Shown in pieces: positions 18,428 to 26,601 of a stretch of 64,000 bases of DNA; within the stretch, counting starts at the first letter, position 1; each line of letters starts with the position of its first letter. This stretch comes from Novosphingobium sp. SG707. Lineage in GTDB: Bacteria; Pseudomonadota; Alphaproteobacteria; Sphingomonadales; Sphingomonadaceae. The notes beneath the pieces are model-generated. The model did not search any database and had not been told where the DNA came from. It saw only the letters and a program-made list of their open reading frames with translations. The stretch lies in assembly GCF_012275515.1 (NCBI RefSeq), contig NZ_JAAZQL010000001.1, positions 665,006 to 729,005 of the forward strand, given 5' to 3'. The translations under genes and the position numbers were made by a program.

Positions 18428-19657
18428 ATGGCACAATCGAAAGGGCGCATCGCGATTGTCGGTGCGGGGCCGGGCGGCATGGCCGCCGCGCTGGCCTGCC
18501 TGCGGCTGGGCTTTGAGGTCACGCTGTTTGAACGCGCAGGCGAGATCAAGGCGGCGGGCAACATCCTGAACCTGTGGCCCCCGCCGCAAAAGGTGCTCAA
18601 GCTGATCGGCGTTGATACCGAGGATCTGGGCGCGCCATGCCACACCTATTTCGAAAGCCGCACGGGCAAACGCCGCGCCGATGTCCTGCTGCCGCCTGAA
18701 GTCGAGGCGGAATATGGCGGCGGCTTCATCGGCCTGTTGCGCTGGGGCCTCTATCAGCGGATGATCGACGCCATTCCGCCCGAGGTGCTCAAGCTGGGCC
18801 ATGAACTGGTCAGGATCGACGATTACGGCGCGGGCGTGCGCCTGACCTTTGCCAATGGCGCGACCCATGAGGCCGATGTGCTGATCGGCGCGGATGGCAT
18901 CAACTCCTTCGTGCGCGGCCATCTGTGGGGGGGAAAGCCGATCCGGCATCAGCGCCTGCATCTGGTGGGCGGCTATCTGTTTCTGGATCAGGAACCCGAG
19001 GGCGTCGGCATCATCGCCCATAATCGCACCACGCAGGTCAGCTACACGCCGATCCGTCATGAGGGCAAATGGGGCTATGAATGGTGGGTGCTGGAGGCCT
19101 GCGATCCGGCGGCCCCGGCGCCCGGCGACCTGATCGGTTTCTGCAAGGCGCGGGTGGAGGGATTTTCCAAGACGGTGCGCGATCTGATCGATGCCACGCC
19201 GGTCGAGCATATGCAGCGCTGGGAAATCCGCGACCGTCCGCCGCTGAAGCAATGGTCCAAGGGGCGCATCACGCTGGTGGGCGATGCCGCGCATCCTACC
19301 TCTCCCTATGCCGCCTATGGCGCGGGCATGTCGATCGAGGATGGCTATTTCCTCGCCCGCGAACTGGCTGCGGTTGATATGGCCGATACGGCAGCGGTGC
19401 GGGCTGCGCTGCTTTGCTTTGAACAGCGGCGCATTCCCCATACGATACAGGTGACGCAAGGCGCCTATTACACCGGCAAGATCTTTCATCACTGCCCGGC
19501 GTTCCTGCGCCCGATCCGCGACTGGATTTTCGACCACACGCCCTTTCTGCAAAAGATGGTGGGCGATGAAATGCCCAAACACATCCTCTCGCAATTGGCC
19601 GAGATCGAGGATGGCCAACCCTATATTCCCACCCACAAACGAAAGGCTGCGGCATGA
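18428..19657 (+). CDS. FAD-dependent monooxygenase/oxidoreductase, PHBH type, 409 aa
   Basis: Group A flavoprotein. Motifs in order are the N-terminal dinucleotide fold IAIVGAGPGGMAAAL (GxGxxG at 12-17), the DG motif VLIGADGINSFVRGHL, and the second FAD motif LVGDAAHPTSPYAAYGAGMSIEDGYFLARELA (Gly285-Asp286). These belong to the p-hydroxybenzoate hydroxylase/salicylate hydroxylase fold, usually NAD(P)H- and O2-using aromatic hydroxylases. The start at 18428 has a GAGGAGAGAGAAG ribosome site. The stop overlaps the next gene (ATGA). First gene of an operon with deglycosidase-like alpha and beta subunits. It may hydroxylate the aglycone or supply the 3-keto sugar needed by them; which is open. 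Confidence 0.9.
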   Translation: MAQSKGRIAIVGAGPGGMAAALACLRLGFEVTLFERAGEIKAAGNILNLWPPPQKVLKLIGVDTEDLGAPCHTYFESRTGKRRADVLLPPEVEAEYGGGFIGLLRWGLYQRMIDAIPPEVLKLGHELVRIDDYGAGVRLTFANGATHEADVLIGADGINSFVRGHLWGGKPIRHQRLHLVGGYLFLDQEPEGVGIIAHNRTTQVSYTPIRHEGKWGYEWWVLEACDPAAPAPGDLIGFCKARVEGFSKTVRDLIDATPVEHMQRWEIRDRPPLKQWSKGRITLVGDAAHPTSPYAAYGAGMSIEDGYFLARELAAVDMADTAAVRAALLCFEQRRIPHTIQVTQGAYYTGKIFHHCPAFLRPIRDWIFDHTPFLQKMVGDEMPKHILSQLAEIEDGQPYIPTHKRKAAA

Positions 19658-20553
19658 GCGGCTTCCAATATGGCGTATCGCTCTACAGCTATACCGATGA
19701 CATCGGCACGGTGATGGGGCTGGATGAGGCGCTCGAACATGTGGCCGACACCGGCGCCACCGGCATCGAGATCCTGAGCGAGAGCCACATTCCCGCCTAT
19801 CCCCGGCCCGACACGGCATGGATAGACCACTGGTTCGCCCGGTTGGAGAGGCTTAAGCTGGTTCCCACCAATATGGCGTGCTGGGTCGATACCAGCATCA
19901 CCCTCAACCATAACCGTACCGAGGAGGAAGGAGCAGCCCAACTGGCGCAGGATCTGCGTCTGGCCCATCTGCTCGGCTTCCGCTTCATCCGCCCCAAGTT
20001 CGGGGTGATAGACGAGGAACTGACCCCGCATCCGATCTGGCGGGGGGCGGTGGAGCGTGTGCTGGATCTGGCCGATGAACTGGACATCACCATCATCCCC
20101 GAAATCCACGCGCCCACCCCGATCCGCCATCCAGTGACCGAAGCCTATGTCGATTTCATCCAGAAGACCGGCACCCGGCACTTCGGCCTGCTGATCGACA
20201 CCGGCATCTTTCAGGACCGCCCGCTGCCCTATTGGCCGGGGGAAACGCCGGAAATCCGCAAGGCCGCGCTCAGCTTTCTCGACGGTATCAAGGTGCCGGT
20301 CGAACATCTGGCCGAGGTGATCGACTATGTGCCCTTCATCCAGGCCAAGTTTCACCACATCGACGAGAAGCTGCACGATCACCATATCCCGTGGGATCGG
20401 ATCGTGCCGATGCTCAAGAAGCTGAATTACAACGGCTATCTCTCCAGCGAGTATGAAGGCGTGCGCGACCCATGGGTGGCCATTGAGCAGGTGCGCCGCC
20501 AGCATTGCCTTATCCGCCGCCTCGAACGCGAAACGGAGCTTTCCCATGCCTGA
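19654..20553 (+). CDS. Xylose-isomerase-like TIM-barrel protein; probable C-glycoside deglycosidase alpha subunit, 299 aa
   Basis: AP endonuclease 2/sugar-isomerase TIM barrel. Candidate metal ligands appear in the expected order: Glu150 in IIPEIHAPTPI, Asp182 in LLIDTGIF, His234/235 in QAKFHHIDE and Glu266 or Glu268 in LSSEYEGVRD. In known C-glycoside deglycosidases (the alpha subunits of DgpBC, CarBC, DfgAB and CGD types) a Mn2+-binding barrel of this family pairs with a small beta subunit to break the sugar-aglycone C-C bond after sugar oxidation. The next gene, overlapping by 8 nt, resembles exactly that beta subunit. Without it I would have called this only an isomerase/epimerase. Overlap with the preceding flavoprotein gene indicates a tight operon. 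Confidence 0.82.
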   Translation: MSGFQYGVSLYSYTDDIGTVMGLDEALEHVADTGATGIEILSESHIPAYPRPDTAWIDHWFARLERLKLVPTNMACWVDTSITLNHNRTEEEGAAQLAQDLRLAHLLGFRFIRPKFGVIDEELTPHPIWRGAVERVLDLADELDITIIPEIHAPTPIRHPVTEAYVDFIQKTGTRHFGLLIDTGIFQDRPLPYWPGETPEIRKAALSFLDGIKVPVEHLAEVIDYVPFIQAKFHHIDEKLHDHHIPWDRIVPMLKKLNYNGYLSSEYEGVRDPWVAIEQVRRQHCLIRRLERETELSHA

Positions 20554-20935
20554 GCGCAGCATCATCCAGTCCAGCGGCTTTGCCAATACCGAGGCAGGCT
20601 TTACCCTGCGGCTGCGCCAGCCCAACTATCGCGGCCTGCGCCTCAGCCTGATCGAGGGGATCGACATCACCGTCGATGGCCAAACCTATCCGGCCGAGGC
20701 CAACAGCATCCTGCTGCGCGGCGAGGTTTATTCCCATGCCGCCATGGCCGAGGCGACCGAGACGTGGTGGAATGTGGGCGAAACCATAGCGGTGCAGGTG
20801 GCAAAGCCGGACGGTCTGTCGGCGGGAGTGCATGAAGTAGGCTGCACCCTGCGGCTGCGGCATCCCTATTTCCCGCCGCAGTTCCAGCCCGCCTTTGTGC
20901 GCGAAACCCGCCACATCACCATCATCCAACCATAA
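20546..20935 (+). CDS. DUF6379-like small protein; probable C-glycoside deglycosidase beta subunit, 129 aa
   Basis: Short soluble protein without a signal, predicted all-beta. It shows the pattern LRLRQPNYRGLRLSLIEGIDITVDGQTYPAEANSILLRGEVYSHAAMAE...WWNVGETIAVQVAKPDGLSAGVHEVGCTLRLR. This matches what I know of DUF6379, now named the C-glycoside deglycosidase beta-subunit domain (YRGL.LS.IE.I.VTVDG... and KPGGL..G.H.V). Length (about 130 aa) also fits. The start at 20546 lies inside the end of the TIM-barrel gene (8-nt overlap), as expected for subunits made in equal amounts. Function is inferred from family and pairing; no search was run. Confidence 0.82.
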   Translation: MPERSIIQSSGFANTEAGFTLRLRQPNYRGLRLSLIEGIDITVDGQTYPAEANSILLRGEVYSHAAMAEATETWWNVGETIAVQVAKPDGLSAGVHEVGCTLRLRHPYFPPQFQPAFVRETRHITIIQP

Positions 20936-20958
20936 CATACCAAAAGGGAGGGGCCGCG

Positions 20959-22128
20959 ATGGCCACCGCATTTACCAAGCCGGCGCCTGTTGCGGGACCG
21001 GCGCAGGGGGTTCTCGTCATTCTGGCGGGGTTTCTGCCCATTCTGGCCATCGTTGCCCTTACCCCCGCCGTGCCCAATATGGTGGGGCATTTCGCAGGCT
21101 TGGCCGGTGCTACCACGCTGGTGCCCTTGGGCGTGACCGCGCCGGGGCTGATGATCGCGCTGTTCTCGCCCGTGATGGGCTGGCTCGCGGATCGTTATGG
21201 CAGGCGCGTCCTGCTGATCTGGGCGACATTCATCTATGGCTTTGTCGGCGTGGCGCCCTATTTTCTGGAAAGCTTGGCCGCGATCTTTGCCACCCGCCTT
21301 GCGCTTGGCCTGTGCGAGGCGGCGATCCTGACGATCACCAACACGCTGATTGCCGATTATTACCCCGAAGCGGGCCGCCGCAACTGGCTGATGGCGCAGG
21401 CCGCCTTTGGCCCGATCTTCGGCGTAACGGTGCTGATCGGATCGGGCCAGTTGGCGGCGTTTGACTGGCACCTGCCGTTCCTGATCTATGCGGTGGCGCT
21501 GCCGATTGCCGGGGCCATGGCGATCTGGCTGTTCGAACCGGCGCACGCACGGATCAGCAGCACTGCCAGCAGCGAAACCTTCCCCACTCGTCACATTGCG
21601 GTTTGCGGCGGCGTGACGCTGTTCGGGGCCTCGCTCTATTACGTTTATATCGTTCAGATCGGGCTGGCCTTTGAGGGCATCGGCCTCCACGCGGCGGACA
21701 AGGTCGGCATGCTGGTCGGCCTTGCCAATATCGGCGTGTTTCTGGGTGGGTTGGCGTTCAAACCTTTGTCCATCCGGCTTGGCGTTGCGGGACAGATCGC
21801 CGCGTTCCTCGGCTTTATGGGGGCGGGAATGCTGGGCATCGGTTTTGCCGCCGATATCGCCACGATGACGGGTTTTGCCATGATCGAACAATTCGGCGCG
21901 GGCATCCTGATTCCGGCGCTGGTGCTGTGGGCGATGCAGGGCGTCGCGCCCCAGCATCGCGGGCGCGCCATGGGCATCTGGAGCGCCTGCTTCTTCCTCG
22001 GTCAGTTCACCAGCCCGCTGGCGGTCTCCCTCGTGCGGCTGAGCGGGGCCGGCATCGGCGGCGCCTTTGCCTGGTTGGGAGGGCTGGCGGTCATCTGCGC
22101 CGGTGTCGCGGTTTTGCGGGCAAGGTAG
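20959..22128 (+). CDS. MFS transporter, 389 aa
   Basis: Twelve-helix inner-membrane permease with the family motif GWLADRYGRRVLL between helices 2 and 3 (about residues 74-86) and RLALGLCEAAILTITNTLIADYYPEAGRRNWLMAQAAFG in helices 4-5. A strong GGGAGGGG site precedes the ATG. The gene starts 23 nt after the beta-subunit gene, so it is the fourth gene of the operon. It probably imports the C-glycoside or exports an intermediate; the direction cannot be told from sequence. Confidence 0.88.
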   Translation: MATAFTKPAPVAGPAQGVLVILAGFLPILAIVALTPAVPNMVGHFAGLAGATTLVPLGVTAPGLMIALFSPVMGWLADRYGRRVLLIWATFIYGFVGVAPYFLESLAAIFATRLALGLCEAAILTITNTLIADYYPEAGRRNWLMAQAAFGPIFGVTVLIGSGQLAAFDWHLPFLIYAVALPIAGAMAIWLFEPAHARISSTASSETFPTRHIAVCGGVTLFGASLYYVYIVQIGLAFEGIGLHAADKVGMLVGLANIGVFLGGLAFKPLSIRLGVAGQIAAFLGFMGAGMLGIGFAADIATMTGFAMIEQFGAGILIPALVLWAMQGVAPQHRGRAMGIWSACFFLGQFTSPLAVSLVRLSGAGIGGAFAWLGGLAVICAGVAVLRAR

Positions 22129-22148
22129 CAATGGCCGAAAAGGGGCGA

Positions 22149-23066
22149 TCATGCCTCCTGAATCGGCGACGCCCCGCCGACCCCGAGTTTTTCAAGAAAC
22201 AATTCGGCCGCCCGCGAAAGATAGCCATTGCTGCGCCGATAGATGCAGAAATGGCGCGGCAAAGTCAGGGCGGGAATGTTGAGCGCCACCAGGGAATCGG
22301 CCGCGATCTGGTCGCGGACCACCGGCCATGGCAGCCAGCCCAGCAGTCCGGTGGTTTGCAGCAGGGCGATCTGGGCGGCGATGGAATTGGTTTCAATCGC
22401 GATTTCCGGCATGGCGGCGCCCGCTTGGGCGATCAGGCCGTCAAAATAATGGCGCGGCGTCCGGCCCTTGTTGAGCATGACCCAGCGCTGTTGCAGGACA
22501 TCGGCAAGCTGCGGTTTTTCCGGTAGCAGGCGGGCTGTGGCGCGGTTGCAGCAGACGGTGAAATGATCGCCCTCGCCGCAAGGCCCAAGCGGCCTGATGC
22601 CTTCGTAGACCAGACCTTCGCTGCCGATCATCAGGTCGATCCGGCGCTCGGCAAGTGCTTCGGTCAGTTCGCCATCGGCTGCTTCGAACACTTCGACGCT
22701 GACTTGCGGGGCCGCGATCAGAAGCGCGCTGATCGCCTCGGCCACCGTGGCATAGATGGCCGAGGCGATCGCTCCAACGCGCACGCGGCTGCCCCGCAAG
22801 CCGTCGAGTTCGACCAGCGCCTCGCGGGCCTGCTGCATGTCGAAGGTCAGTTGCCTTGCAAAACGGAGCAGGATGTCGCCCGCGATGGTGGGCGTCATGC
22901 CCTTGCTGTGCCGTTCGAACAACTGGCGGCCCAGGCGCAGTTCCATGTCATGGATCATCCGGCTCAGCGCGGGTTGGCTCATATTGACCTGATCGGCGGC
23001 GCGGCCAAGGCTGCCGCTGTCGGCAATCGCCACGATGGCGCGCAGGCGCTGTTCATCGAAAGTCAT
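22149..23066 (-). CDS. LysR-family transcriptional regulator, 305 aa
   Basis: N-terminal LysR HTH (FDEQRLRAIVAIADSGSLGRAADQVNMSQPALSRMIHDMELRLGRQLFERHSKGMTPT). The rest is a two-lobed effector domain with SRVRVGAIASAIYATVAEAISALL. The gene is divergent from the benzoylformate-decarboxylase-like gene; a perfect inverted repeat with a T-N11-A core lies 20 bp from its start codon. Probably an activator of the decarboxylase/dioxygenase operon that represses itself. Confidence 0.92.
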   Translation of the reverse strand: MTFDEQRLRAIVAIADSGSLGRAADQVNMSQPALSRMIHDMELRLGRQLFERHSKGMTPTIAGDILLRFARQLTFDMQQAREALVELDGLRGSRVRVGAIASAIYATVAEAISALLIAAPQVSVEVFEAADGELTEALAERRIDLMIGSEGLVYEGIRPLGPCGEGDHFTVCCNRATARLLPEKPQLADVLQQRWVMLNKGRTPRHYFDGLIAQAGAAMPEIAIETNSIAAQIALLQTTGLLGWLPWPVVRDQIAADSLVALNIPALTLPRHFCIYRRSNGYLSRAAELFLEKLGVGGASPIQEA

Positions 23067-23085
23067 GCGGATTTAGTATGCCTTC

Positions 23086-23106
23086 CATCCATAATTGCAA
23101 TGGATG
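23086..23106. promoter_or_regulatory. LysR box (perfect inverted repeat)
   Basis: CATCCAT-N7-ATGGATG: 7-bp perfect arms at 23086-23092 and 23100-23106, containing T-N11-A (T23088 to A23100). It lies between divergent LysR and mdlC-like genes and is the best LysR operator candidate in the window. Confidence 0.7.
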
Positions 23107-23170
23107 ATATGGACCGGTCCTCTTATCGTCGCGCCAAAGAGACGGTGAAGGGCAGGGAAGGATACCGGCT

Positions 23171-24736
23171 ATGGCCACAGTCAGGGATGTCACCACGGAT
23201 CTGCTGCGCAAACTGGGCATGACCCATGTTTTCGGTAATCCCGGTTCGACCGAATTGCCGATGTTCCGCGATTTTCCAGCCGATTTCCGTTATATACTCG
23301 GGCTTCAGGAATCGGTGGCGGTGGCCATGGCCGATGGCCATGCGCAGGCCACGCGCAATGCCGCGCTGGTCAATCTGCACAGTTCGGCCGGGACCGGCCA
23401 TGCGCTGGGCAATCTGTTCACCGCGTTCAAAAATCAGGCTCCGCTGGTGGTGACCGCAGGCCAGCAGGCGCGTTCGATCCTGCCGTTCGAGCCTTTTCTT
23501 TTTGCTGAAAGACCCTGTGAATTTCCCCGGCCCTTTGTGAAATGGTCCTGCGAACCGGCCCGCGCCGCCGATGTGCCGCGCGCGATCCTGCGCGGATACC
23601 GGATTGCCATGACCCCGCCTTGCGGGCCGGTGTTCATCTCGGTGCCGGTGGATGACTGGGATCAACCATGCGACCCGCTCGATTTCGGCACCCTTGCCGC
23701 CGGCAATCCCGGCGATCCGGGCGAATTGGTGCAATTGGCCCAAGCGCTGACGAAAGCGCATGCCCCGGCGCTGGTGCTGGGCGCGGGATGCGCGCGGCAA
23801 CAGGCGTGGCGCGCGGCCATCGATCTGGCCGAGGCGCAGGGTATGGCGGCCTATGTCGCCCCCTTTGCCAGCCGGAATGTGTTTCCCGAAGACCATCGCC
23901 TGTTCCGGGGCTTTCTGGCGGCCTCGCGGGAATCCATTGTCGAGACGCTGCGACAGCACGATCTGGTGATCGCGGTGGGCGGACCGCTCAACCTCTATCA
24001 CACCGAAGGCGATGGCCCGCATCTGCCGCAAGGCACCAGCGTCTGGCTGATCGCCGAGGACCCCAATCTGCTGTCATTCGCGCCGTCGGACCGGGCCATT
24101 CTGGCCGATCCGCGCCTTGCGCTGGAAACGGTGGGGCGGCTGGTCGCGCCGCCCGCATCGCGCGCCGGTGTCCTGCCGCGTCCTCCGGCGCCGCTTGTTG
24201 CGCGGGACGGTCCCGGTTTGAATGATGCCTGCGTGATGGAGGCGATTGCCCGCCTGCGCCCCGCCGGATCGGTCGTGGTCGAGGAGGCGCCCTCCAGTCG
24301 GCCGGTCATGCAGCGCCATCTGCCCATGCTCGAACCGGACACATTCTACACCACGGCGGGCGGCGGGCTCGGCTATGCCCTGCCGGCCTCGGTCGGCATC
24401 GCGCTGGCGCGCAAGGAAGACAAGGTGATCGCGCTGCTGGGCGATGGTTCGGCGATGTATGCGATCCAGGGCCTGTTTGCGGCCGCGCGTGAGGAAACGC
24501 CTGTCAGTTTCCTCATCCTCAACAACCGGTCCTATGCCGCGCTGCGACAGTTTGGCAGCCATTTCGGATTGGAACGGGTCGAAGGCACGGATCTGGAAGG
24601 GCTGGATTTTTGCGCCCTTGCCCAAGGGCACGGGGTGGCCGCAAGGCGCGCGGCGACCTCGGCCGAGCTTGACGAGGCCTTGCAGTGGTCCTTTACCTGT
24701 CCCTTGCCCACTCTTGTCGAAACCATGGTGGCGTGA
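23171..24736 (+). CDS. mdlC: Benzoylformate decarboxylase-like ThDP enzyme, 521 aa
   Basis: Thiamine-diphosphate enzyme expected to decarboxylate an aryl glyoxylate (benzoylformate-like) to an aryl aldehyde and CO2 in the cytoplasm. Catalytic positions match the numbering of Pseudomonas putida benzoylformate decarboxylase: Ser26 in FGNPGSTELP, Glu47 in LGLQESVAVAMADG, His70 in VNLHSSAGTGHALGN, and a later His (277) in GPLNLYHTEGDGPHLPQGT at the place of His281. The C-terminal ThDP motif is GDGSAMYAIQGLFAAAREETPVSFLILNN. Length is normal. The stop overlaps the dioxygenase alpha start (TGATG). The exact substrate may be a ring-substituted analogue. Confidence 0.88.
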   Translation: MATVRDVTTDLLRKLGMTHVFGNPGSTELPMFRDFPADFRYILGLQESVAVAMADGHAQATRNAALVNLHSSAGTGHALGNLFTAFKNQAPLVVTAGQQARSILPFEPFLFAERPCEFPRPFVKWSCEPARAADVPRAILRGYRIAMTPPCGPVFISVPVDDWDQPCDPLDFGTLAAGNPGDPGELVQLAQALTKAHAPALVLGAGCARQQAWRAAIDLAEAQGMAAYVAPFASRNVFPEDHRLFRGFLAASRESIVETLRQHDLVIAVGGPLNLYHTEGDGPHLPQGTSVWLIAEDPNLLSFAPSDRAILADPRLALETVGRLVAPPASRAGVLPRPPAPLVARDGPGLNDACVMEAIARLRPAGSVVVEEAPSSRPVMQRHLPMLEPDTFYTTAGGGLGYALPASVGIALARKEDKVIALLGDGSAMYAIQGLFAAAREETPVSFLILNNRSYAALRQFGSHFGLERVEGTDLEGLDFCALAQGHGVAARRAATSAELDEALQWSFTCPLPTLVETMVA

Positions 24737-26100
24737 TGCAGAGCGACGCGACGGGCCATCAGCGCTTCCGCCTTGCCGCCCTGATCGACGACAGACCGGA
24801 GGAGGGCATATTCCGCGTCAACCGCGCGCTGTTTCGTGATGCGGCGCTGTTCGATCTGGAAATGCGATATGTCTTTGAAGGGGGGTGGGTGTTTGTCGGC
24901 ATGGCGACGCAAGCCGAAAACCCGCATGACTTTTTCACCGCCAACATCGGCCGGGTGCCGGTCATCGTCAGCCGCGACGGCGAAGGCCAGTTGCATTGTT
25001 TCATCAATGCCTGTCCGCATAAGGGCGTGCGGCTGGTCCAGCGTCAGTGCGGACAGGCGCGGCGCCATGTCTGCCCCTATCACAGCTGGACCTTTGACAG
25101 CGCGGGGGCCAATCGCGGCATCAAATGGGAAAAGCGCGGCTGTTATGGTCAAGGTTTCGCGGGTGAGGACCACAATCTGGCCCGTGTGGCGCGCTTTGGC
25201 GAATATCGCAGTTTTCTCTTTGCCAGCCTGAATGCGGACGTACCCTCGCTCGACGATCATTTGGGCGAGGCGCGCAAGCTGATTGATCTGGTGGTCGACA
25301 AGAGCCCGGAAGGGGTGGAACTCGTGCCGGGCCGCGTGCGCTTCACCTATGCTGCCAATTGGAAGATGCAGCTTGAGAACTGCTCGGACCAGTATCATTT
25401 CACCTCGACCCATCCCAGCTATATCCGCATCCTGAGCGAACGCGCGCTTGAAGAAACCTCGCAGGTGGTGACCGCCAGTCTGAGCAATGCCGATTTCTGG
25501 AAGGAGGATGCCGACGGCGTGACCGGCGGCACCTATTCGTTCGAGCATGGCCATGTGCTTAACTGGGGGCTGATGGGCGTCAGCGCAGCTTTGCCCGAGT
25601 ATGAAAGGGCCGATGCGCTGGCTGAAGAGCTGGGCGTGGCCCGGCGCAACTGGATTTTCAACATGCGCAACCTGACCCTGTTTCCCAATCTCCAGATCGC
25701 CGAAAACGCCTCCAGCCAGTTGCGGATGATCCGGCCTATCGCGCCCGATCTGACCGAAATGCAGACATGGTGCATCGCCCCGCGCGGCGAGAGCGCCCGC
25801 GCGCGGGCGCTGCGGATCCGGCAATATGAGGACTTCTTCAATCCCACCGGCATGGCAACGCCTGATGATACGGTATGCTATGAAGAGGCCCAGACCGGTA
25901 TGGCGCAGCAGGCCAACGGGTGGCTGCAAGGCCATGCGCGCGGGCTGGCCGCGAGTGTGGAAGGCGGCAATGACTTTTCCGACGCCTTGGACATGAAGCC
26001 TGCCCGCAGCGTTCTGGCCGACGCGCAATTGTGCGATGAAAGCCTGTTCCGCACCTACTATCGCGCCTGGGCACAGCGCATGGCGGCCGTGCTGTCATGA
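24736..26100 (+). CDS. Aromatic ring-hydroxylating dioxygenase, alpha (Rieske) subunit, 454 aa
   Basis: Large subunit of a Rieske non-heme iron oxygenase. The 2Fe-2S ligands are Cys93-Pro-His95 and Cys113-Pro-Tyr-His116 (NACPHKGVRL...HVCPYHSWTF). Mononuclear iron ligands are Asp218, His221 and His226 in NCSDQYHFTSTHPSY, with the same spacing as in naphthalene dioxygenase (bridging Asp, His, His). The start at 24736 overlaps the preceding stop and the stop overlaps the beta subunit (ATGA), so three genes are translationally coupled. A benzoate/aromatic-acid substrate is suggested by the upstream decarboxylase but unproven. No ferredoxin or reductase gene is nearby. Confidence 0.92.
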   Translation: MQSDATGHQRFRLAALIDDRPEEGIFRVNRALFRDAALFDLEMRYVFEGGWVFVGMATQAENPHDFFTANIGRVPVIVSRDGEGQLHCFINACPHKGVRLVQRQCGQARRHVCPYHSWTFDSAGANRGIKWEKRGCYGQGFAGEDHNLARVARFGEYRSFLFASLNADVPSLDDHLGEARKLIDLVVDKSPEGVELVPGRVRFTYAANWKMQLENCSDQYHFTSTHPSYIRILSERALEETSQVVTASLSNADFWKEDADGVTGGTYSFEHGHVLNWGLMGVSAALPEYERADALAEELGVARRNWIFNMRNLTLFPNLQIAENASSQLRMIRPIAPDLTEMQTWCIAPRGESARARALRIRQYEDFFNPTGMATPDDTVCYEEAQTGMAQQANGWLQGHARGLAASVEGGNDFSDALDMKPARSVLADAQLCDESLFRTYYRAWAQRMAAVLS

Positions 26101-26591
26101 GCGGGCAGGCGGCCGAATTTGCCGAACTTCTCGCACGTGAGGCTTTGCTGCTGGATCGCGGCGCGTTTCAGGAATGGTTGGAGCTTTATACCCCCGATTG
26201 CCTGTTCTGGATGCCCGCATGGCGCGATGACGGTACACAGACCGATGATCCGGATCGTGAGCTTTCGCTGATCTATTATCGGGGCCGCCGCAACCTGGAG
26301 GACCGGATCAGGCGCGTGCAATCGGGCCTGTCGGTGGCCTCGTCGGTCATGCCGCGCGTCTCGCATATGATCGGCAATGTGCTGGTGGAGGAGGCGGATG
26401 CGGCAAGGGCGCGCATCGCCTCGGTGTTCAACGTCCATGTTCATGACGTGCGCACCGGTCGCGCCCATGTGTTCTTTGGGCGTTACGAGCATGAGTTCGT
26501 CCGCATCGAGGGGCGCTGGATGATTGCGGGCAAGATTATCCGCCTGATGAATGACACCATTCCCACCCTGCTCGATATTTACAGTATCTGA
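26097..26591 (+). CDS. Aromatic ring-hydroxylating dioxygenase, beta subunit, 164 aa
   Basis: Small subunit of the oxygenase, with an NTF2-like cone fold. It shows the normal pattern FAELLAREALLLDRGAFQEWLELYTPDCLFWMPA...LSLIYYRGRRNLEDRIRRVQSG..ASSVMPRVSHMIGNV and a closing VRIEGRWMIAGKIIRLMNDTIP. Usual length. The start lies in the ATGA overlap with the alpha gene, consistent with an alpha3-beta3 enzyme. Confidence 0.93.
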   Translation: MSGQAAEFAELLAREALLLDRGAFQEWLELYTPDCLFWMPAWRDDGTQTDDPDRELSLIYYRGRRNLEDRIRRVQSGLSVASSVMPRVSHMIGNVLVEEADAARARIASVFNVHVHDVRTGRAHVFFGRYEHEFVRIEGRWMIAGKIIRLMNDTIPTLLDIYSI

Positions 26592-26601
26592 GGACGCCGA
26601 C

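Noticed and set aside
17999..19819. About 600-codon minus-strand open frame opposite the flavoprotein gene
   Set aside because: It crosses the TetR promoter region and is antisense to a protein with intact FAD motifs.
20866..22152. Minus-strand open frame of 428 codons opposite the C-glycoside-locus MFS gene
   Set aside because: Hydrophilic low-complexity product; the opposite strand has proper membrane helices and a strong ribosome site.
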